DNA of 64,000 nucleotides from Sitta carolinensis (GCA_032173965.1 JAVUNC010000019.1:11271234-11335233), one strand, 5' to 3'. Numbered from the stretch's first letter, positions 23,441 to 38,014 are shown. A program made the numbers and translations. The notes: generated from the letters alone by a model not told the origin.

Positions 23441-26400
23441 ACATGGATCACAATAGAAACCAAAGTGGTAGAAACAGTTATAACAAAAAGAAAGCCCCCC
23501 CCCCCCCATATCCTTTCATACCTGGACAGTTTATTCCGTGTTTTCTTTTGTCTGATTTATCTTAAACATCTATTATGACCATGAAAGAATTCATTGGGTG
23601 AATAGTCTTGGCTTGCCTGTAGCTTAGGATGAGGTAACCTCAGTGGGATTCAGGTAAAGAAACTGGTTATGTGATGTGAAATTAATGAGGTGAGAGATCT
23701 TTCACTTTGGAGAAGATGATTTGTTCTGTCCCAGTACTTGGAAACCAGTCTTCTGGGACTGGAGTTGTGTCTTATTTGAGCTAAGCCCCCAGAAATGGGA
23801 ATCCAAGCAGTGGAGTCTGGGAGCTGTTGTCCTAGGCTCTGTGTGTGTTCCCCTGTCTGAATTTGCAGTGGATTGTTGAAGGCTTCTTTCAATTCTGTTT
23901 GTAGCCATTGCAGAGAAATTATTTTATCAGCTATTTTATGTTTTTTCCTATAAGTTCTTTGTTCTGTCTTTATGGATTTTATCTATATCTCTCCTTTATG
24001 CAAGATTATTTGTGCAGAGTGCTTGTCCTTGAGAGGTTATGGTGTAGGAAGTTTACAGGCTGTGGGCATTACACATCTTTCAACACAGACTGGATTTTCC
24101 CCATTCTTAATTTCAAGGCAAATATTCTTTATCAAACAAGGGAAAATGTATCAGATGTCCTTCAGGTTTTCTCATCAACAATGATTCATTTTTGTCTACC
24201 TCCATTTTGGTCATGCTTCATTCAGGTAATAAGTGTTTTAGGTATTCACATCAGGCTTTTAATATGTCTGAACTGGGAACTGACAACCAGCTGCTCTTCA
24301 GCAGCTTTCAGCACAGGGTTTGGAATAATCCCAGCCTCCTGTCTGTCAGGTGGCAAAGAGGCTTTGCATTTTAGGGGCACTGCTGAGACTCTTTCAGCCT
24401 CAGTGCTCTTTCCCCAGAAATTGCTTTCAGACAGCCCCAGCACAGAAGTCCACATGTCATATCTTGCTGCTATGCTCTGTGCTGCTTAGTGTTTTAACTG
24501 TAAAAGATCTCTCCCAGTCTCTCATTTCTCCTTTATGAACTTGAGTGTTCTGTGGATGCCTGTTTCTTCTGTCATAGTTTTCATTGCTGGTTGTATTAAT
24601 GTAGTGCCAGAAGTCCGTTTATAGTTGAGCATTAAAAATAGTCTGTTTTCAAATTGTAGTGTGGGATGAGTTACCCTTAAAACATTCAGGTTTCATCTAA
24701 AAAAAAAAAGAAAAAGAAATGCACTTTAATGTTTTGGTGTCCTCAGTGGACCACAGCATTCAGTGCCTGAGATGTTCAGGTGAAAGGCATCTTTCCTGTG
24801 GCTTCCCAGATCAAATGGAGCATGGTTCTGGATAGTTCATAGAGGACTTGATAGCAGCTGGAAGGCCCATATGCAAAATGAGTAGCCTGTGCCATGTGGG
24901 GCAGAAAAGAGAGAGGACTGAAGAATTATGCAAGCTTCTTCCTCCACAAAATAACTATCTTATTCATGTATTCATGAGAACAGGAAAGATTCCTTGTTGG
25001 TGTTTTTCTGTTAAAAGAAAATAATGTTTTCTCTGGGCCTACAGGAGTGGATGTCCTCAGGAAGGAATGAGGTTGGTCTTCTTCCACACACAAGGTCTGT
25101 GTTCACCTTTAATCTTGCTCTTTAGAACAGACCCCAAACAGTGGGGCAGGTGGGGAATTAGTTTCTCCAGAGGGAGTGAAGTTTGTCTTTCATTTGGCAG
25201 TGGTATTACCATACTTGTTAGATTAAAATTAAACCTTCAAGGTCACTTAATACAAGGGTTTTTTTCCTGTCTCTTTTGCTTAAGTCATGCAAGCAAAACA
25301 TTGAACATTGCTATACACATTCCCTGCTTGTAAGCAGCTGTCATTCACAATGTAATATCTTCATATCTGTCCCACTGTTTGTTTTGTTGGGTTTTGTTTG
25401 TTGGTGATGTTTTGTTTGTTTTTCCAGTTGATCACCTTTCACTGGGAGTAAAGATGTATTGAGGTGGAGATATGTTCCTCTTGTTATGATACTCTAATTC
25501 TTGTTTATATTTATTTTTCCTTACATGCAAGAAGTGTGAAGAATTGTTTTTTGACTTTCTATACCACCATAGCAAGACAGGGTGATGAAAGAGAAGATTT
25601 AAAAGAAACTGTGGAGAATGTGTTTGGGTGTCCTGCTTTGTGAAAGGAATGATACAACTGGATGTGGTGTCACTAAGTCTGTCTTTTAGAAAGGGATAAT
25701 GTTTGGGGCAAGCTGGCTTGTTACTGGCTGAAACCCTTTTGTTGTAATTAAATGCAACTTGATCCTTTTCTTGCTGTGTGTTTTCTTGTGAACAGCACTT
25801 GAACTTGTTTGAATGTGCTGCTTGCTTAGCAGGAGACATTCAGGCTTGTCTGTTAAATAATGCATCAACGTCTGGCAACATATGAACACTTTTTGCTCAA
25901 ATATTTTTTCATCTTAGGGATGTGTTTAAACATATTTAGGATTCTTTTGTGTGTTCCTTTTTTTTGAAAATACCTTGCATTCCCACATCTGTAGCTACCA
26001 GTGGTTTTTTTTTAGCCATTCCAGGGTTTCATGTCTACTTTATGTCTATTTTTATGTTTAACCAGTCAGGGAGAAGTGTGCTGCAGGAGTGATTCGTTGT
26101 AAATTCAAGTATCTGCTCAGTTGCACCATTAATATTGATGCTTGGGAGGGGTGATCAGATGTGCTCACTCCTGTGATAATGTAATATTTCTAGGGTGCCA
26201 TTTGGGTTCCTTAGAACCAGAACCAAATAGGTGGCAAGGGTTTTTAGGATGATGAGACCCCCAGGTTCTGTTGCTGAAGTGTCTAATTTGATCAATCCAT
26301 TCTAGACAGCTACATTATCAAGTTAAAAGAGCAAAATATTTGTGTTCTGTTTAGTCTCCTAATGCATAGTAGTCTTTCTCTGTTAGAAACAGATTTCTTC

Positions 26401-28299
26401 CTCCAAGGACTGTAATTCTCACAGGATGTGGAGAATGCAGCCAGATTACTCGTGCTGTGCTTTGACCATGGCTCTCTGAAGGAAGTAACCTCAGTCCCTT
26501 TTCTTGCATTCAGAAGGCTTCATCTGCCCTGTTCCAAGCCTTCCTGTCCTGGCCTTTCCCAGCCAGCTCTCTGGACTGGAGCCATCCATGAATTCAGATG
26601 GGTTCCCTGCTCTTCCTCCTCACTGTTGCAGCGGATGAAGCGTGGTCTTAATTTCTGGCAGGATGTATTTAACTTTTCCTTCTCTGGTGTTCATGGAGCA
26701 GCTGCAGCCTGAGTGGGTCTGCATGCAAGGGAGCGAGTCCTGCAGGAATGTTGCAGGAAGCCAGCAGCTATGGCAGGACAATTAACCCTCTTTTCCAAAG
26801 CATCTGGGATCCAGGAAAAGAAATTAATCCTGGCAGGGGCAGTATAGCAGTATTCAGAATTAAACACTGTAGTGGGAATGTAGAATGGGGGATGGCTGAG
26901 GTTGGCAGTTAGAGTACAATGCAGGATGTAATTACTCAATTTCATATAAGCCATTATCTGTGTATTATCATTTGCCATCTTTTCTTTCCAGTTGTGGTTT
27001 CATCTTCCTTCAAGCTACATTAAAAAAACTGTACTCCATTCAAAATTCAAGTGGGTAGTAGTCAAATAAGCCTCCAGAAATTATTAGAGTGCTTCTTACT
27101 GAAAATCCTATATTTTCTACCTTTTAGTCTGTTAATACAATTGACTTTGGATATTTCAGGAAGCACAGTTTGTGTTTAGGTGATGCTTTCTCTATCAGCA
27201 AAGTGCAAACTTAATGGCATGGATGCAGGGTTTTGCATGTAATATAGATTATGCTTCTATTTTCTCTTCTGTTAACCACAGCATTGTAACTGCTAAATCA
27301 GATTAAATCAGTGATCTTTAGATAAGCATCCTGTCAAAAGGCTTCAGAAGTGTCTAAGAAACAGCCTGGTCAGACAGTGACCTGGTAATCTTTTGTGGAA
27401 GTTGCTGCATGGCTTCTAGTTGAACCACAGTAACCTAAAACTTCAGTAGCTGAAGGTGGGAATCCCACTTACAGAACTTTTAATTCTCTCATCTTCTTGG
27501 GGTGCATTTTAAATGCAAAACCAACTCCTGAGTTCTGAGGATAGAGCTCAAACTGGAGTATTTCGGTTATACTTAAATATGTTCCCCTTGCCCAAGATTA
27601 GTGTGGCATTTTTCCTTCTCATTATTGCAGTATGGGCAAAGACCTGTCTGTGCCTTCATAAGGATCCCTTACATGCTCCTCACTCCTCCTTTTTGTGTCC
27701 TTTTAACATAAAGCAATGAGAGCTAACCAGAAGAATCCAGATTAGGACTGAGCTACTGATTTGTTTCAAAGTAACATATTCTCTAGTCTTGCTTTTTTAA
27801 GCTGTAACTTTCATACAATAATAATAATAACAACCCTACCTGAAGTGTTCTGAAGAAGAGGTTTCTCTCATGAAGAGAAATAAGGTGATAACATTTCACC
27901 AGGTCTTCAAGCATATGGGACCCCAAGTTCACAGCTGAGTGCAACCCTGCTCTTCTTGCTTTCTTCACCATAGGCAAATAACACATCATTCATGTTTGAG
28001 CACTGTTCAATCTGCCCCCTGCCATTACCTCCAGTGCTTCCACCCTTCATGACCCTGGTATTGCAAAAAAAAAAAAAAAAAAAAAGGAGGTATTCCTTTT
28101 TATCTCCCAAAGCTTCCAAACGAAGCTTGTTCTTCTGTCTTCTGCACAATTTGAAAATTCCTAAGAAATAGGGCAGAGATATTCAAGGATGCAAGGAAAA
28201 CAGAAGCTAATCTTACTCTTTGAAACTGGCAGGAAGAAAAGAGTCGGAGCTCCTGGCCTGAGGCTGCCAGCACAGCCTCTGTTTTATTTTATTTTTTAG
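23441..28299. other. intergenic region, T-rich part
   Basis: Between the HNRNPLL 3' end and the GC-richer block I see no recognised gene. A 193-codon plus-strand open frame at 23908-24489 has no known domain, and its strand is T-rich, which lowers stop frequency. A poly(A) run lies at 28065-28085. Confidence 0.6.
28065..28085. repeat. poly(A) tract, 21 bases
   Basis: An uninterrupted A run preceded by ggtattgc. No retroposon body was recognised upstream. Confidence 0.85.
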
Positions 28300-28417
28300 C
28301 TGAAAGCAGGCTCAGCTTTCCAGGAACTCTGCTTTGTAGACTTTTCTGGAGAACATCCTGCCAAGGACAAGGCTCCTTTCACGGGGAGGACAGAGCGGTC
28401 CCGAAGCCCGTTCATCG
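28300..28417 (+). other. candidate unannotated exon
   Basis: A 118-base segment lies between a strong acceptor (ttttattttattttttag) and a strong donor (ATCG then gtgagtgtg). Two of its three frames are open, one giving a 39-codon peptide that I do not recognise. It has more CpG than its surroundings. It could be an exon of an unknown transcript between HNRNPLL and ATL2, or chance. Confidence 0.25.
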
Positions 28418-31400
28418 GTGAGTGTGTGTGGGGGGAGGCTCCCTGCCCCGAGGGGACATTTGTTCCTCTCCCGTGGCATGCTGCCATCCCAGCAGCCTTT
28501 GGCAGGAGCCCTGCCTGCACTAAGCTGCTCATAGCTGACCAATGTTTGAGAGGGGCTTGTCTTTAAACAGCTTAAGCAGCAGTCACTTTCCATGTGAAGC
28601 TGCTCTTAAGCCATTTTGCAAGCACTTAAGCTGCTTCTATCTTTTAGTCCTCTTGAGGTGCTGATATTCCCCATTTCCCCAGTCACTGTGTGACTGCTTG
28701 TACCTTGCATTAGCCTGGTTCCTGTTAAAGACTCAGGAGATCAGTGTTCCAAAGAGTCACCCATTTGAGTGCCTGCTTTGAGTTGTGTGTGTGGTTTGAG
28801 CTTAGGCCTGCCAGCTGTGAGGTTGGCTCCTGAGCCAAGGAAGGTGGAAGTCTGCCCTGACTTTTTAGGGCAAAAGAGCCCTAGGAACAAATTGCCCAGT
28901 GCTCCAGGTTTCACTGGGAGCTCAGATACTTGTCCACACTTGTCCTGCAGCTTGCTGAGGAGTCTGTTTACCTTTAGCCAAACACCCTGCCAATAACCCT
29001 GAATCAGCCTTGTACCCAGAGCTGTGCAACACAGAGGCCAAGCTGATAACAACTGCATTTTGCTTTGTGTCCTTTCCAAGCCCAGACCAAGTTCCCCTGC
29101 TGAGATCTGGGGAAGGGTGGGTGGAGAGGCTGAACTGTGTTCACCTGGGAGATACTGTTCTTATCTGTTCTGTGAATGGGGAGCTGAGCAAAGGAGCAGG
29201 GGGAACATGAGCACACCTTTGGCTCTTGGTTGTGTAAGCAGCACAGAACAGACACCAATGTCTGTGCTGTTGGCCCGTAAAGCAGAGAAGCTTTCAGAGC
29301 CAGGCTGGTTGAATTTACACACAGGTGTCTGGTGGATTGATTGTGGCAAAATGGATTTTATTTATGCAGTTTAGATAGCTTTGGGCTCGGTACAAGGTAG
29401 CTCTGTCACACCTGGCATGCATGTGATGAACACATGAGAACCAGGATCTTTGAGTTCCCTGTTTTCTTGCCAATTCCTCCTGGTTTCCTAATGAAATGGA
29501 GCAGCTTGCCCCTGCAGCGTGCCCACGCAGCTTGCTTGACCTTGGAGGTTGCATTGGTCCTCACAGGTACACAGCCACGTGCCTGTCCTTGTCCTCCTAC
29601 AAGTCCAGACTTCACTGGGGAATGTCACTGGACTGGTTGTGCGTTGTGTGGAGGTGACACTGAATAACCTACCTGTGCCTGGGTTTTGCCTGCAGGGCTT
29701 TGTAAGTCATGGGGTGCCAGTTTCTGCCAGGAATCTGGTGAGAGTGAGGAGATGAGCACAGTGAAGTGTAAAGCAGCTATTGCCACAAAGACATTCATCA
29801 ACTACTTCTCTCCAGACCTTTCATAGCAGACTTTTGCGTCTCCTCCCTCTCCTGGTTCCTTTCAGGGTATATAGTTCTGCCTAGAAATAAATGATACAAT
29901 ATTTTAAAAAATAAGGAAAAAATGGCGTTGTGTAGTCCCAAGTGTTCATAAAGTTCCCTCTATGCCAGGCACAGCCCAGGTGATAAAATCCTGGTTGCCC
30001 TGCTTATCTGAAATACAGAAGGCTGCCTGGAGGAAAGGGCAGGGTCCTTCAGGACCAAGCACCTGCAGCTCTGCTGTCGTCAGGTTTCTGAAGTATTTTA
30101 CCTGATTTGCATCTCCAGGCCAGACACCTGATCATCTGAAATGCTTCCTGGCATCCACCCAACTTACTTTTCTGTCAATTGAAGCAGGAAACTTACTATC
30201 TCAAAGCAGCAGGCATAGATGATGTTATTGTTGTTCTTGTTACTATTAGTATTATTATTAAAAATAATAATTTATTTCTATCATGTCTGCAGCTGTCACC
30301 TTCCCTCTCTCCCTGTGATGGGCTGAGCTGGCAGAGAGGAAGCTCCCCAGTGGGTCTGCCCTGGCTAACAGCAAAGGTGGGCCGCTATTCCCCAGGGCTA
30401 AGTGTCCTCCAGGGAGAAAATCAGGCACAACTGTAGTTTTGGAGCTTGTAACTAGGAGAATCAGGACACAGAGCCCCCTGCTGTTTCATTTCTGTTCATA
30501 TCCAGGCTTTGGGTCTGTCTAGTGCTTCACAGGGAACAGGGGCTGGGGAACAGGGTCAGTGGGTCCTGCTGTTTCCTTGCCTGGGTCCCAGCTGGAGCTC
30601 TGGGGCAGAGCTGGCAGGGAGTGGGGCAGGGCCTGTCCTGCTGGTAGGGGACAGCAGGTGGCAGCAAGAAATCCAGGTCCCTTGGCTCTGAGTTCAGCAC
30701 CGGGGACTGCCTGTGTCGGCTTCTGCTGGACTGGGGACAGTGAAACCTTAGACAGACTCTCTGGAGTAGATCTGGCACAGCTCCTGGCTCATGCTCGAGG
30801 GCTGTTTGAGGTCATGGGGTGCTGTCCTGCAGCGTCTGCACTGGATCACCCTCAAGGACCTGCCAAGATGTGCAGAAGGACTCCCAGGTGATTGAGTTTG
30901 GACTCTCATTCACCAGAATGGCCACTCCAGAATTTGCTGAGCTATCTGTGAGTGAGGAGGGAGACTGTGTGGGGCAGAAAGCACATATGTGGCTGAACAC
31001 AGCTGTGCTTTGGAGCAGGCAGCATGTAAGATCGCTTCTGCAGAAACACATCCTTGACTTTGGAATCTCCTCTGGGCCACCAAGAGGCATCCAAGCTGGA
31101 GAACTCAGTATCTGAATTTCTCCTCAGTCCTACCAGCTCTGGGGTGTGAGCTAAGACATCTCCGCAACCCTTTTCCTAAGAGTAGCATTGCGAAAGAGCC
31201 CCACAGGATAATCCGGAAACCTGGGATTGGTTCCACTTGTGTAAGCAGTTTATCAGGCAAGAGGTGATATTTCATCCCTCCTCCTTGAGGGAGCTGGTGT
31301 GCTTCTGAACATGTGCAAATGCCTTTGATACTTCAATAATAATGGATAAATGGCAGCCTGGTTTAGGAAGAACAGATCTTGCAAGACAAAGGTGATTGCT

Positions 31401-33605
31401 TCCACTGGGGGCAGAATGGAAAAGGATCCAACAGCCAAAGATGTGAGGAGTATTAAATAAATACAATGAGGCAATGAAAGGCATGAAAAAGTGACTGGCA
31501 CAGCAGCTTAGGTGGAGCTCAAAGGGTCCCCCGTGGGGTGAGACATCTGCCTCAAAGGGCTCACAAAAGAGATGCAGGGAGCCTGCACGTTTACCTGGGA
31601 GAGCATGGGACTGGGTCCCATTCCCTTTCGTCATGATTTTCCTCTGGGCTCTGCTTGTCCCACTTCTCACGGTGGGGGCATCAGGGAGATAAAGGCAGAG
31701 GTGGGGCTGTGTCTGTCTCCCTGGCTCCTGCCTGGCTGCGGGGTGGTGCCACTCCCGAGTCATGCCCTGCGGGCTCCGTCTGGAGCTCACCCCCACGCAG
31801 GGAGCAGCAAGCCCTGCTTACCTAGTGAGCAATCTGGGGGCTTTTTTCGAGGAGGAGCCTGTTTTCAGATGGTCACGAGGTACGGACGCCCCCTCTCACC
31901 ACAAAGCAGGAGATGAGATCTGGGTTGGAAGGGTGCTGAGATCATAGGGGCTATGTGTGGGGCTTCAAGGACTTCACTGCCACGGACATATTGGCAAAAC
32001 AAGTGGGAGATTCAAAAGAGAGACTGGGGTGGGAGGGAGAGGCTGTGGACACATATTCCCATAATGAAGAGCTGCAGAAGGAAAACATAGGTGAAGAAGT
32101 CCTAACACTGGTGGAGGCTGCCTTGGGCCAAAGCAGGAGTGGGGCAAAATCTTGATCCTGCCAGCAGTGTGCTGTCAAGCTCTGGCTGCTCTCTGGACTC
32201 CCATGTGTTATCTTCACTTCTGGGCAAGGGTGGGGGCAGCTTCAAACTTGGAGACAGTCTACTTCTACTCAGAGGAAAACAGTTATTTTGATACCACATT
32301 AACCATGCAGGTTCTTTTGGGAATTTTCCACCTTCTTTTGTTTTCTGTCCTCATTACATGTAAGAAAAATTTGCTTTAGATGGGGTTTTAGAAAAGGAAT
32401 GTTGTAACAGTCGTAGAGCAGCTGCATAGTAGTGCCTGTTGGAAAGTTGTTCCTTTGCCTTCTCCTCTTGGCTTCAGCTGGGATTGTTCCTGCCATGCTT
32501 TCCTTCTGGATTTGCTCCTTTTGAGTTTTCCTTTTGTTTATGCTCCTTTCTTTCAGGCTGGGGCACATGTTTCCACGGGTCAGCCTAGAGCCAGAGGTCA
32601 GTCTCTTCGGTGTTTAAACTCTATCATGGATTTTGTAACACTTGTGGGGAGAAGAACCAGCCTTGGTTTGGCATTTTTGGCAGTCCTCTGTCTCCAGACT
32701 GTGGGCTGCTCTCTGTGCCATCCCTGCTGCCTTGCTGAGGACAGGAGCAGACTGAAAATACAGGCTAGCTGCTGGCATTCCCACTCCCACAGCTGTGTCA
32801 GGCAGTGAACTCCATAGTACTTGTCTTGCTGGCCTGGGAGAGACCTGGGGCCCGGGAGCTCAGCCTGTTCCATGCCAGGACACCCTGATCCTTGTGGCAT
32901 GGGGAACACACAGCGTGGCCAGCTGTCCTTGGGCATGAAAGTGCTGCTGGATCTGTGTGATGAGATGGCAAAAGCCACTGTGAGCCTCTGCCCTTTGAGC
33001 AGGGTAGAAACTCCAGCTGACAGACAGCTGGAGGAGCAGCCTGGTAAACACAGCCCCGTGAGTGTGTGATAAGGGAGCACTTGCCCCCGGACACACTCCC
33101 TGCCTTATGGTGAGCAAGCTGTGGTCCTTCACCCCAGGCCTCCTGTGCTGCCTCCCGGGCGGGTTTGCTGCCAGTTCTGCTTTCCTACTAAGGCAAAGTG
33201 CAAAGGCACCTCTTGCATCACTCCAGGAGGGTGAGGGCCAGGCATGGCTGTCCCTGCCAGCAGCAGCACTGCAGGCACCAGGCATGCACCAGAGGCTTTA
33301 AAGAGCCACAGACCTGCTCCCATCCAGCTCCTCATTGCCTGTAAATGAAACAGACTAGCTTTGAAAAATCAAAATACTCCAAGCAAATGGGAGTTGCTGC
33401 TTCCAGCTGAGATTTGTCTCCTCCAAGGGGAGGACAGTTTGCCTTTGAGACAACCAAAATGTTTTCTGCATGAAAGGCCTCACCTCTCAGTGGAAGCACT
33501 GGCATCTTGTGTCACCTGTTTGTAAGGCAGCTTTGAACTTAACTGTTTGTGCAACTCATTAAAAATACATTAATGTGCCTTCCTATTCTTTTCTTCCCTG
33601 CCCAG

Positions 33606-33628
33606 GAGTTGGTCAGACATGGTTTCAG
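33606..33628 (+). other. candidate 23-base microexon
   Basis: The segment lies between a long polypyrimidine acceptor (ttcttttcttccctgcccag) and a consensus donor (CAG then gtgagttct). I do not know a transcript to which it belongs. Confidence 0.2.
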
Positions 33629-36600
33629 GTGAGTTCTGAGAGTTGGTTGCTGCTGAGGGTGCAGTGGGGTCAGACATGCTACCAGTTTCCAGACTCAGTG
33701 TGGGCTCTGCTGAGCATCCCTGTGCCCTGCTGCCCACCCTCTCCCAATGTTGGCACACACAGACCTCAGGCACAGCACCCTGTTTCTCAGAGAGCATCAG
33801 ACCTCTAGCCCCCTGGTTAATGGTTAGACCCACACTGCAGCAGCTGCCTCCCTGGCCCAGCTGTGAACAGGACACAGATTTTAAATATTGGATTTTCTGA
33901 TCTTGCCCTCTGGACTTATTTTTGCTGTGGCTGTTGGTAAACTGTGTGTTCCTAAGCTCTGTCTGCTGTGAAATCCCCTCTGGACTGCTGCACCCCTGAG
34001 CAGGTACGTTTTGGTAAGCTGTACGATGTCTGATGGCAGTTGGCACAAAGGGCTCGAGGCAGGAGGCTGATTTTGGTTCAGTTTGGTGTAGAACTGCCTC
34101 TCAGAGAAACTGCTGGTGAGAAGGGGCCTGTGGTGGTCTCAGATTCAGCCAGCCTTTGGAGCAGGATTGTTGCCAAGGCTGGGTCAGAGCAGCTAAGGCT
34201 GGAATATTTGAAAGGATGGAAGCCCCTCCACTCTGGGTCCATGTTCCAGAGCTGCTCCAGGGAAGGAGCTTTTCCTAACACCCTGAACCAGCCTGGCTGA
34301 CTTACCTCCTGGAAAAACGTCAGCTTCATCCTCCCTTCTAGCTGCCAAGTCACTGTAAACTTCTGCTAAATTTCCCCCAACCACTTCTCCTTCCCAACTA
34401 ACCAAGCCAGCTGTCTCCTCCTCTCCCTGTAGGCAATGTTCCATGACCTCAACCAGCCTGGTCGCCCTGGTAGTCCGCTCCAGCTTCCAGCAGATCCATG
34501 CTCATCCTGGAGGGGCAGTTCACACCCACGAAGTTCTGCTGAAAGGGAATGATTAGAGCCAGGACATGATGAAGTCAAGCTCAGAAGCAAGACCCTTGTG
34601 TCTGCTCCAGTAAGGCTTCAGGAGAAGCTGGTTTTGGTGGATTTCTCAATGAGATGGGTCTGAGCCACCTGGCACATGCCCAGCACTGATAAGAAAGGCC
34701 TGCCTGTGCCCATCTCCTTGAAACACCACAGCATACTTCTGACCACTGAGGGCTCAGGCCACTACCTTGAACTGTCTCCTCAGCCCCATGGAAGAGCAAC
34801 ACAGTTTGGGGATATCACCAGCACATGGCTGGTATGTTCTGAGTTGTGGTCTATTCAGGGCAGCAGGCACCTCTCCACTGGCTCCTGGCACTGTCCACCC
34901 CTTCTGGAGTAGGTCCAAGGGGTTCAGCTGCTCCCAGATTCCAGAAGCAGTGCTGGCTGGAACCCAGGGGAGCTGGTGGAGCTGGCTTGCCCTGCTCAAG
35001 GCCAGCACATGCATCTTCACCTTGCTGAAACAGCTCTCTCTGAATGGAGAGGCCAGTGTAGTGCACCATTTAGATGGATGGCAGAGAGCAGAGGGATTTT
35101 GCAGGGTCATCCTGGGTGCTTCAGCAGGATCTGGGCTCCAAACCTGAGCCTTTGTGGGGCATTAGGCTCCCTTCTCTTTTCCTTTCTGTGAGACTGAGGT
35201 GTCAATTGGGCCTTTGGGCCCATTCCTGCCCAAAGCTACCTGGTCTCCACTGGTCACTCCTCTCTGAAGGATGGTGTCACATGCCTAAGGCTGCTCCTCT
35301 GAGGTCTGAAAGATTAGACTGGAAGTTTTATGGGTGGGAGATGTCCCAGGGCTGAGGTCAGAGACAGAAATGTAATGTCTGCCCTGCTCTGTTATACAAT
35401 CTGCTGTTAAATAATCATTCGGGGTCACTGCGCCTGCCAGGCCACTGCAGCTGGCAGTGGGGCTGCTGGAAAAACAGGATCACTGTCACTAGACAAGAAG
35501 GAGAAGGAAAAGCAGTAACACACTTCTGGGAAGTCCCATGCTCAGACCCTTCCCAGCCTTGGGGTTCCTCACTGTAAGGTGCTTTTCAGTGCCAGAGGCA
35601 CTCACAAGGACACAGCCTGTTTGTAAGATGGTGGCAAGTGGGGAGGTGACTTTAGCCACGGAGCTGAAAGGCTGGTGTTTGTCTGTGGGATGCTGTGGCT
35701 TGAAGTGTGCAAGCAGGGAACTGTGCCTGTCACAGGGACACTGGTTCCCCACTGAATCTGGGCAAGGTGGACACCCAGCATCCATCCAGCACAGCTCTGT
35801 GCCCCCAGCCCATGACTGCTGTCTGCATTTCCTAAACCTGCAGTGGAGCCAAGGCTGGGACAGAGCCGTGGCCTGCCATGAGCTGCCGAGCAGCATGCAG
35901 GGGCTGGGCCAGTGCCACAGTGCCAGACTGTGCTGCCCACCTGGGACTGACACCCATTTGACAGTGCTGTGATAATGATTTCAAAGGTGCTGCAGAAGAA
36001 AGGAGCCGAACTGGACCCTTGGAGGACAGCAAGGAACCTGTGGGAATGGCTACTGATGACCTGTGTTGGCTGCAAGCAAGCAGTCACTCAAGGGAGCTGG
36101 ATGATTTTCCCTAGGAGATACAGGCCAAGTCCAGGAAAAGAAACCACGCTGGTGGGGGAAACTCACAAAGCAAAGCTGGGAAGCAGCCACACCACACTCA
36201 GAGCCTGTGCATCACTGTCCTGGGATTCCTGTCCTCGAGCACGCATTTACAGCTAACTAGCCTACTTCTGCTGGGTAATTTCTTCCTAATAAGGGGTTTT
36301 GGCAGGTGGCTGTGCTCCCCTGAGGGTGAGGGAGAGCAGCTCAGTACAAGCAACAAAGTGCTGTAGGGGAAGGCGAATTCCTTTTGATTTAACTCAGAGG
36401 GTGACTGGGAAATAGAAATGCTGGGGGATGTCTGGATGGCACTGGGGAAGCTTGAGGTATTCCTTGGATTTGTCACCTGTGATCAGGGAGGAATTATGGC
36501 TTAATGCAGCTTTGTCATTTAATCTTGCTTGATTTTCCTTTATGCTTTCCCAAATGTTTTAAGCTATTCTTTGTTGTGCTCATCCACTTTTTAATCTGAG

Positions 36601-38014
36601 GTCAAATGATTGGATCTTAATCCCTGAATCTCAAATGAATTTGCCTTTTGGTTTCCAGCCCTCTGCTACAGACAGGCTTGCTGTCCCCTTTTCCTTCTCT
36701 CATTATTCCTCTATTTCTTGCAAGTTAGCATTACTTGAGAACAAAACTGGTGATATCCCCCTGATTAATATTTCCAAACAATCTTATGTTTTTCTTTGTG
36801 ATGAGTCCTTGGAGCCTTTTTTGTCAAGCTACCTAAATGTGATCATAGCCAGTGCAATACTATGCATTTTGTGGCTGACTGGCTGCAGAGACAGCTGCCA
36901 TGGAGTGATCATACAGGACAGCACCTAAATCCATTGTACAGTCTTCCTGGAGGAGAGGGGGCAGGACAGCCTCTGAATCAGATTCACAAATCCAAAGATG
37001 ACAGGATGCTGATCTCAGCCCCACCCTCTGGGTTTTGCTAAAGCTTTGTTTCTTATTTCCTTGCAATTGCCCTGTGCTGCAGGTTCCTTGCTCAAATGTA
37101 TGCAAGAAGTCTTGAAGGAAGATTAAATAAATTTTTCAACAGCATGTTCTAGATTTTATTGAGAAGAGATCTAATTAAATTCACACATTAATCCAGCCAG
37201 GTTAAATGGCACATTCTACTTTGTGTCCTTAGCTTGGCCCAGGAGCCAGACTGAACCTACAAACACAGACCACAGATCTTGTCTTGCCCTTCATGTCTAG
37301 ACTCAGACCCAGACTTTGCTTCAACACCTGAGACTAGATCCAGACAGTTTCATGGGTGTGTTAAGGATCACAGCCTACATCCAGGCCTGATTGGGAGCAC
37401 ATTGAGTGATTCCAGCCCTGAAGGGTGCTGCTGCTCGAGTACCTTCTTGTAAACCCATGGCGCTGCTGGGGAAAGCTCAGGTCCCCACCTCACCTGGCTC
37501 TCCTGGGTGCTGCCAGCTCCTGCTGGCAGACACCCTGTCTTTGATGTACCCAAGTCCTTGGCAAGGCAGCCTGTGCTAGTCCAAAACTTCTCCTGAGCTG
37601 GGTACAGTGAGCTGTGACCATGTGGCTTAATTACATCCAAACGCATCCTGTCCTGACAGAGCCTCATCCAAGGGTGTGTGCATGACCCTGTGCTGGAGGG
37701 ATTTGCCTTCCAGAAAAGGACAATGAGAGCTGCAAGTCAGATTCTGCTGTGGGAGTTCAGCAGAACTCTCTTAAGCACAACTCATCTCTATGCAGCCAGT
37801 CTGGACCTGCATGGAAAACAAGTGTATGAAACCCTGGGAATAAACCACCTACTTCCTTGTGAGGAGGACCTGTAAATCTCACCCCGCAAGCCAGTCATGT
37901 AGCTGCAAAGGATGCAAATAAACTCTGCTGTGTAATTAGCATCTTTTGTGCGAAGGTCTGGAGCCATTCCCGAGCTGGGGAGACGCAAGGGATTTCTCTC
38001 AAAGGATCTCCTGT

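Noticed and set aside
31272..36087. Minus- and plus-strand open frames of 140-175 codons
   Set aside because: They overlap each other on both strands in GC-rich DNA, lack domains and lack a consistent splice structure.
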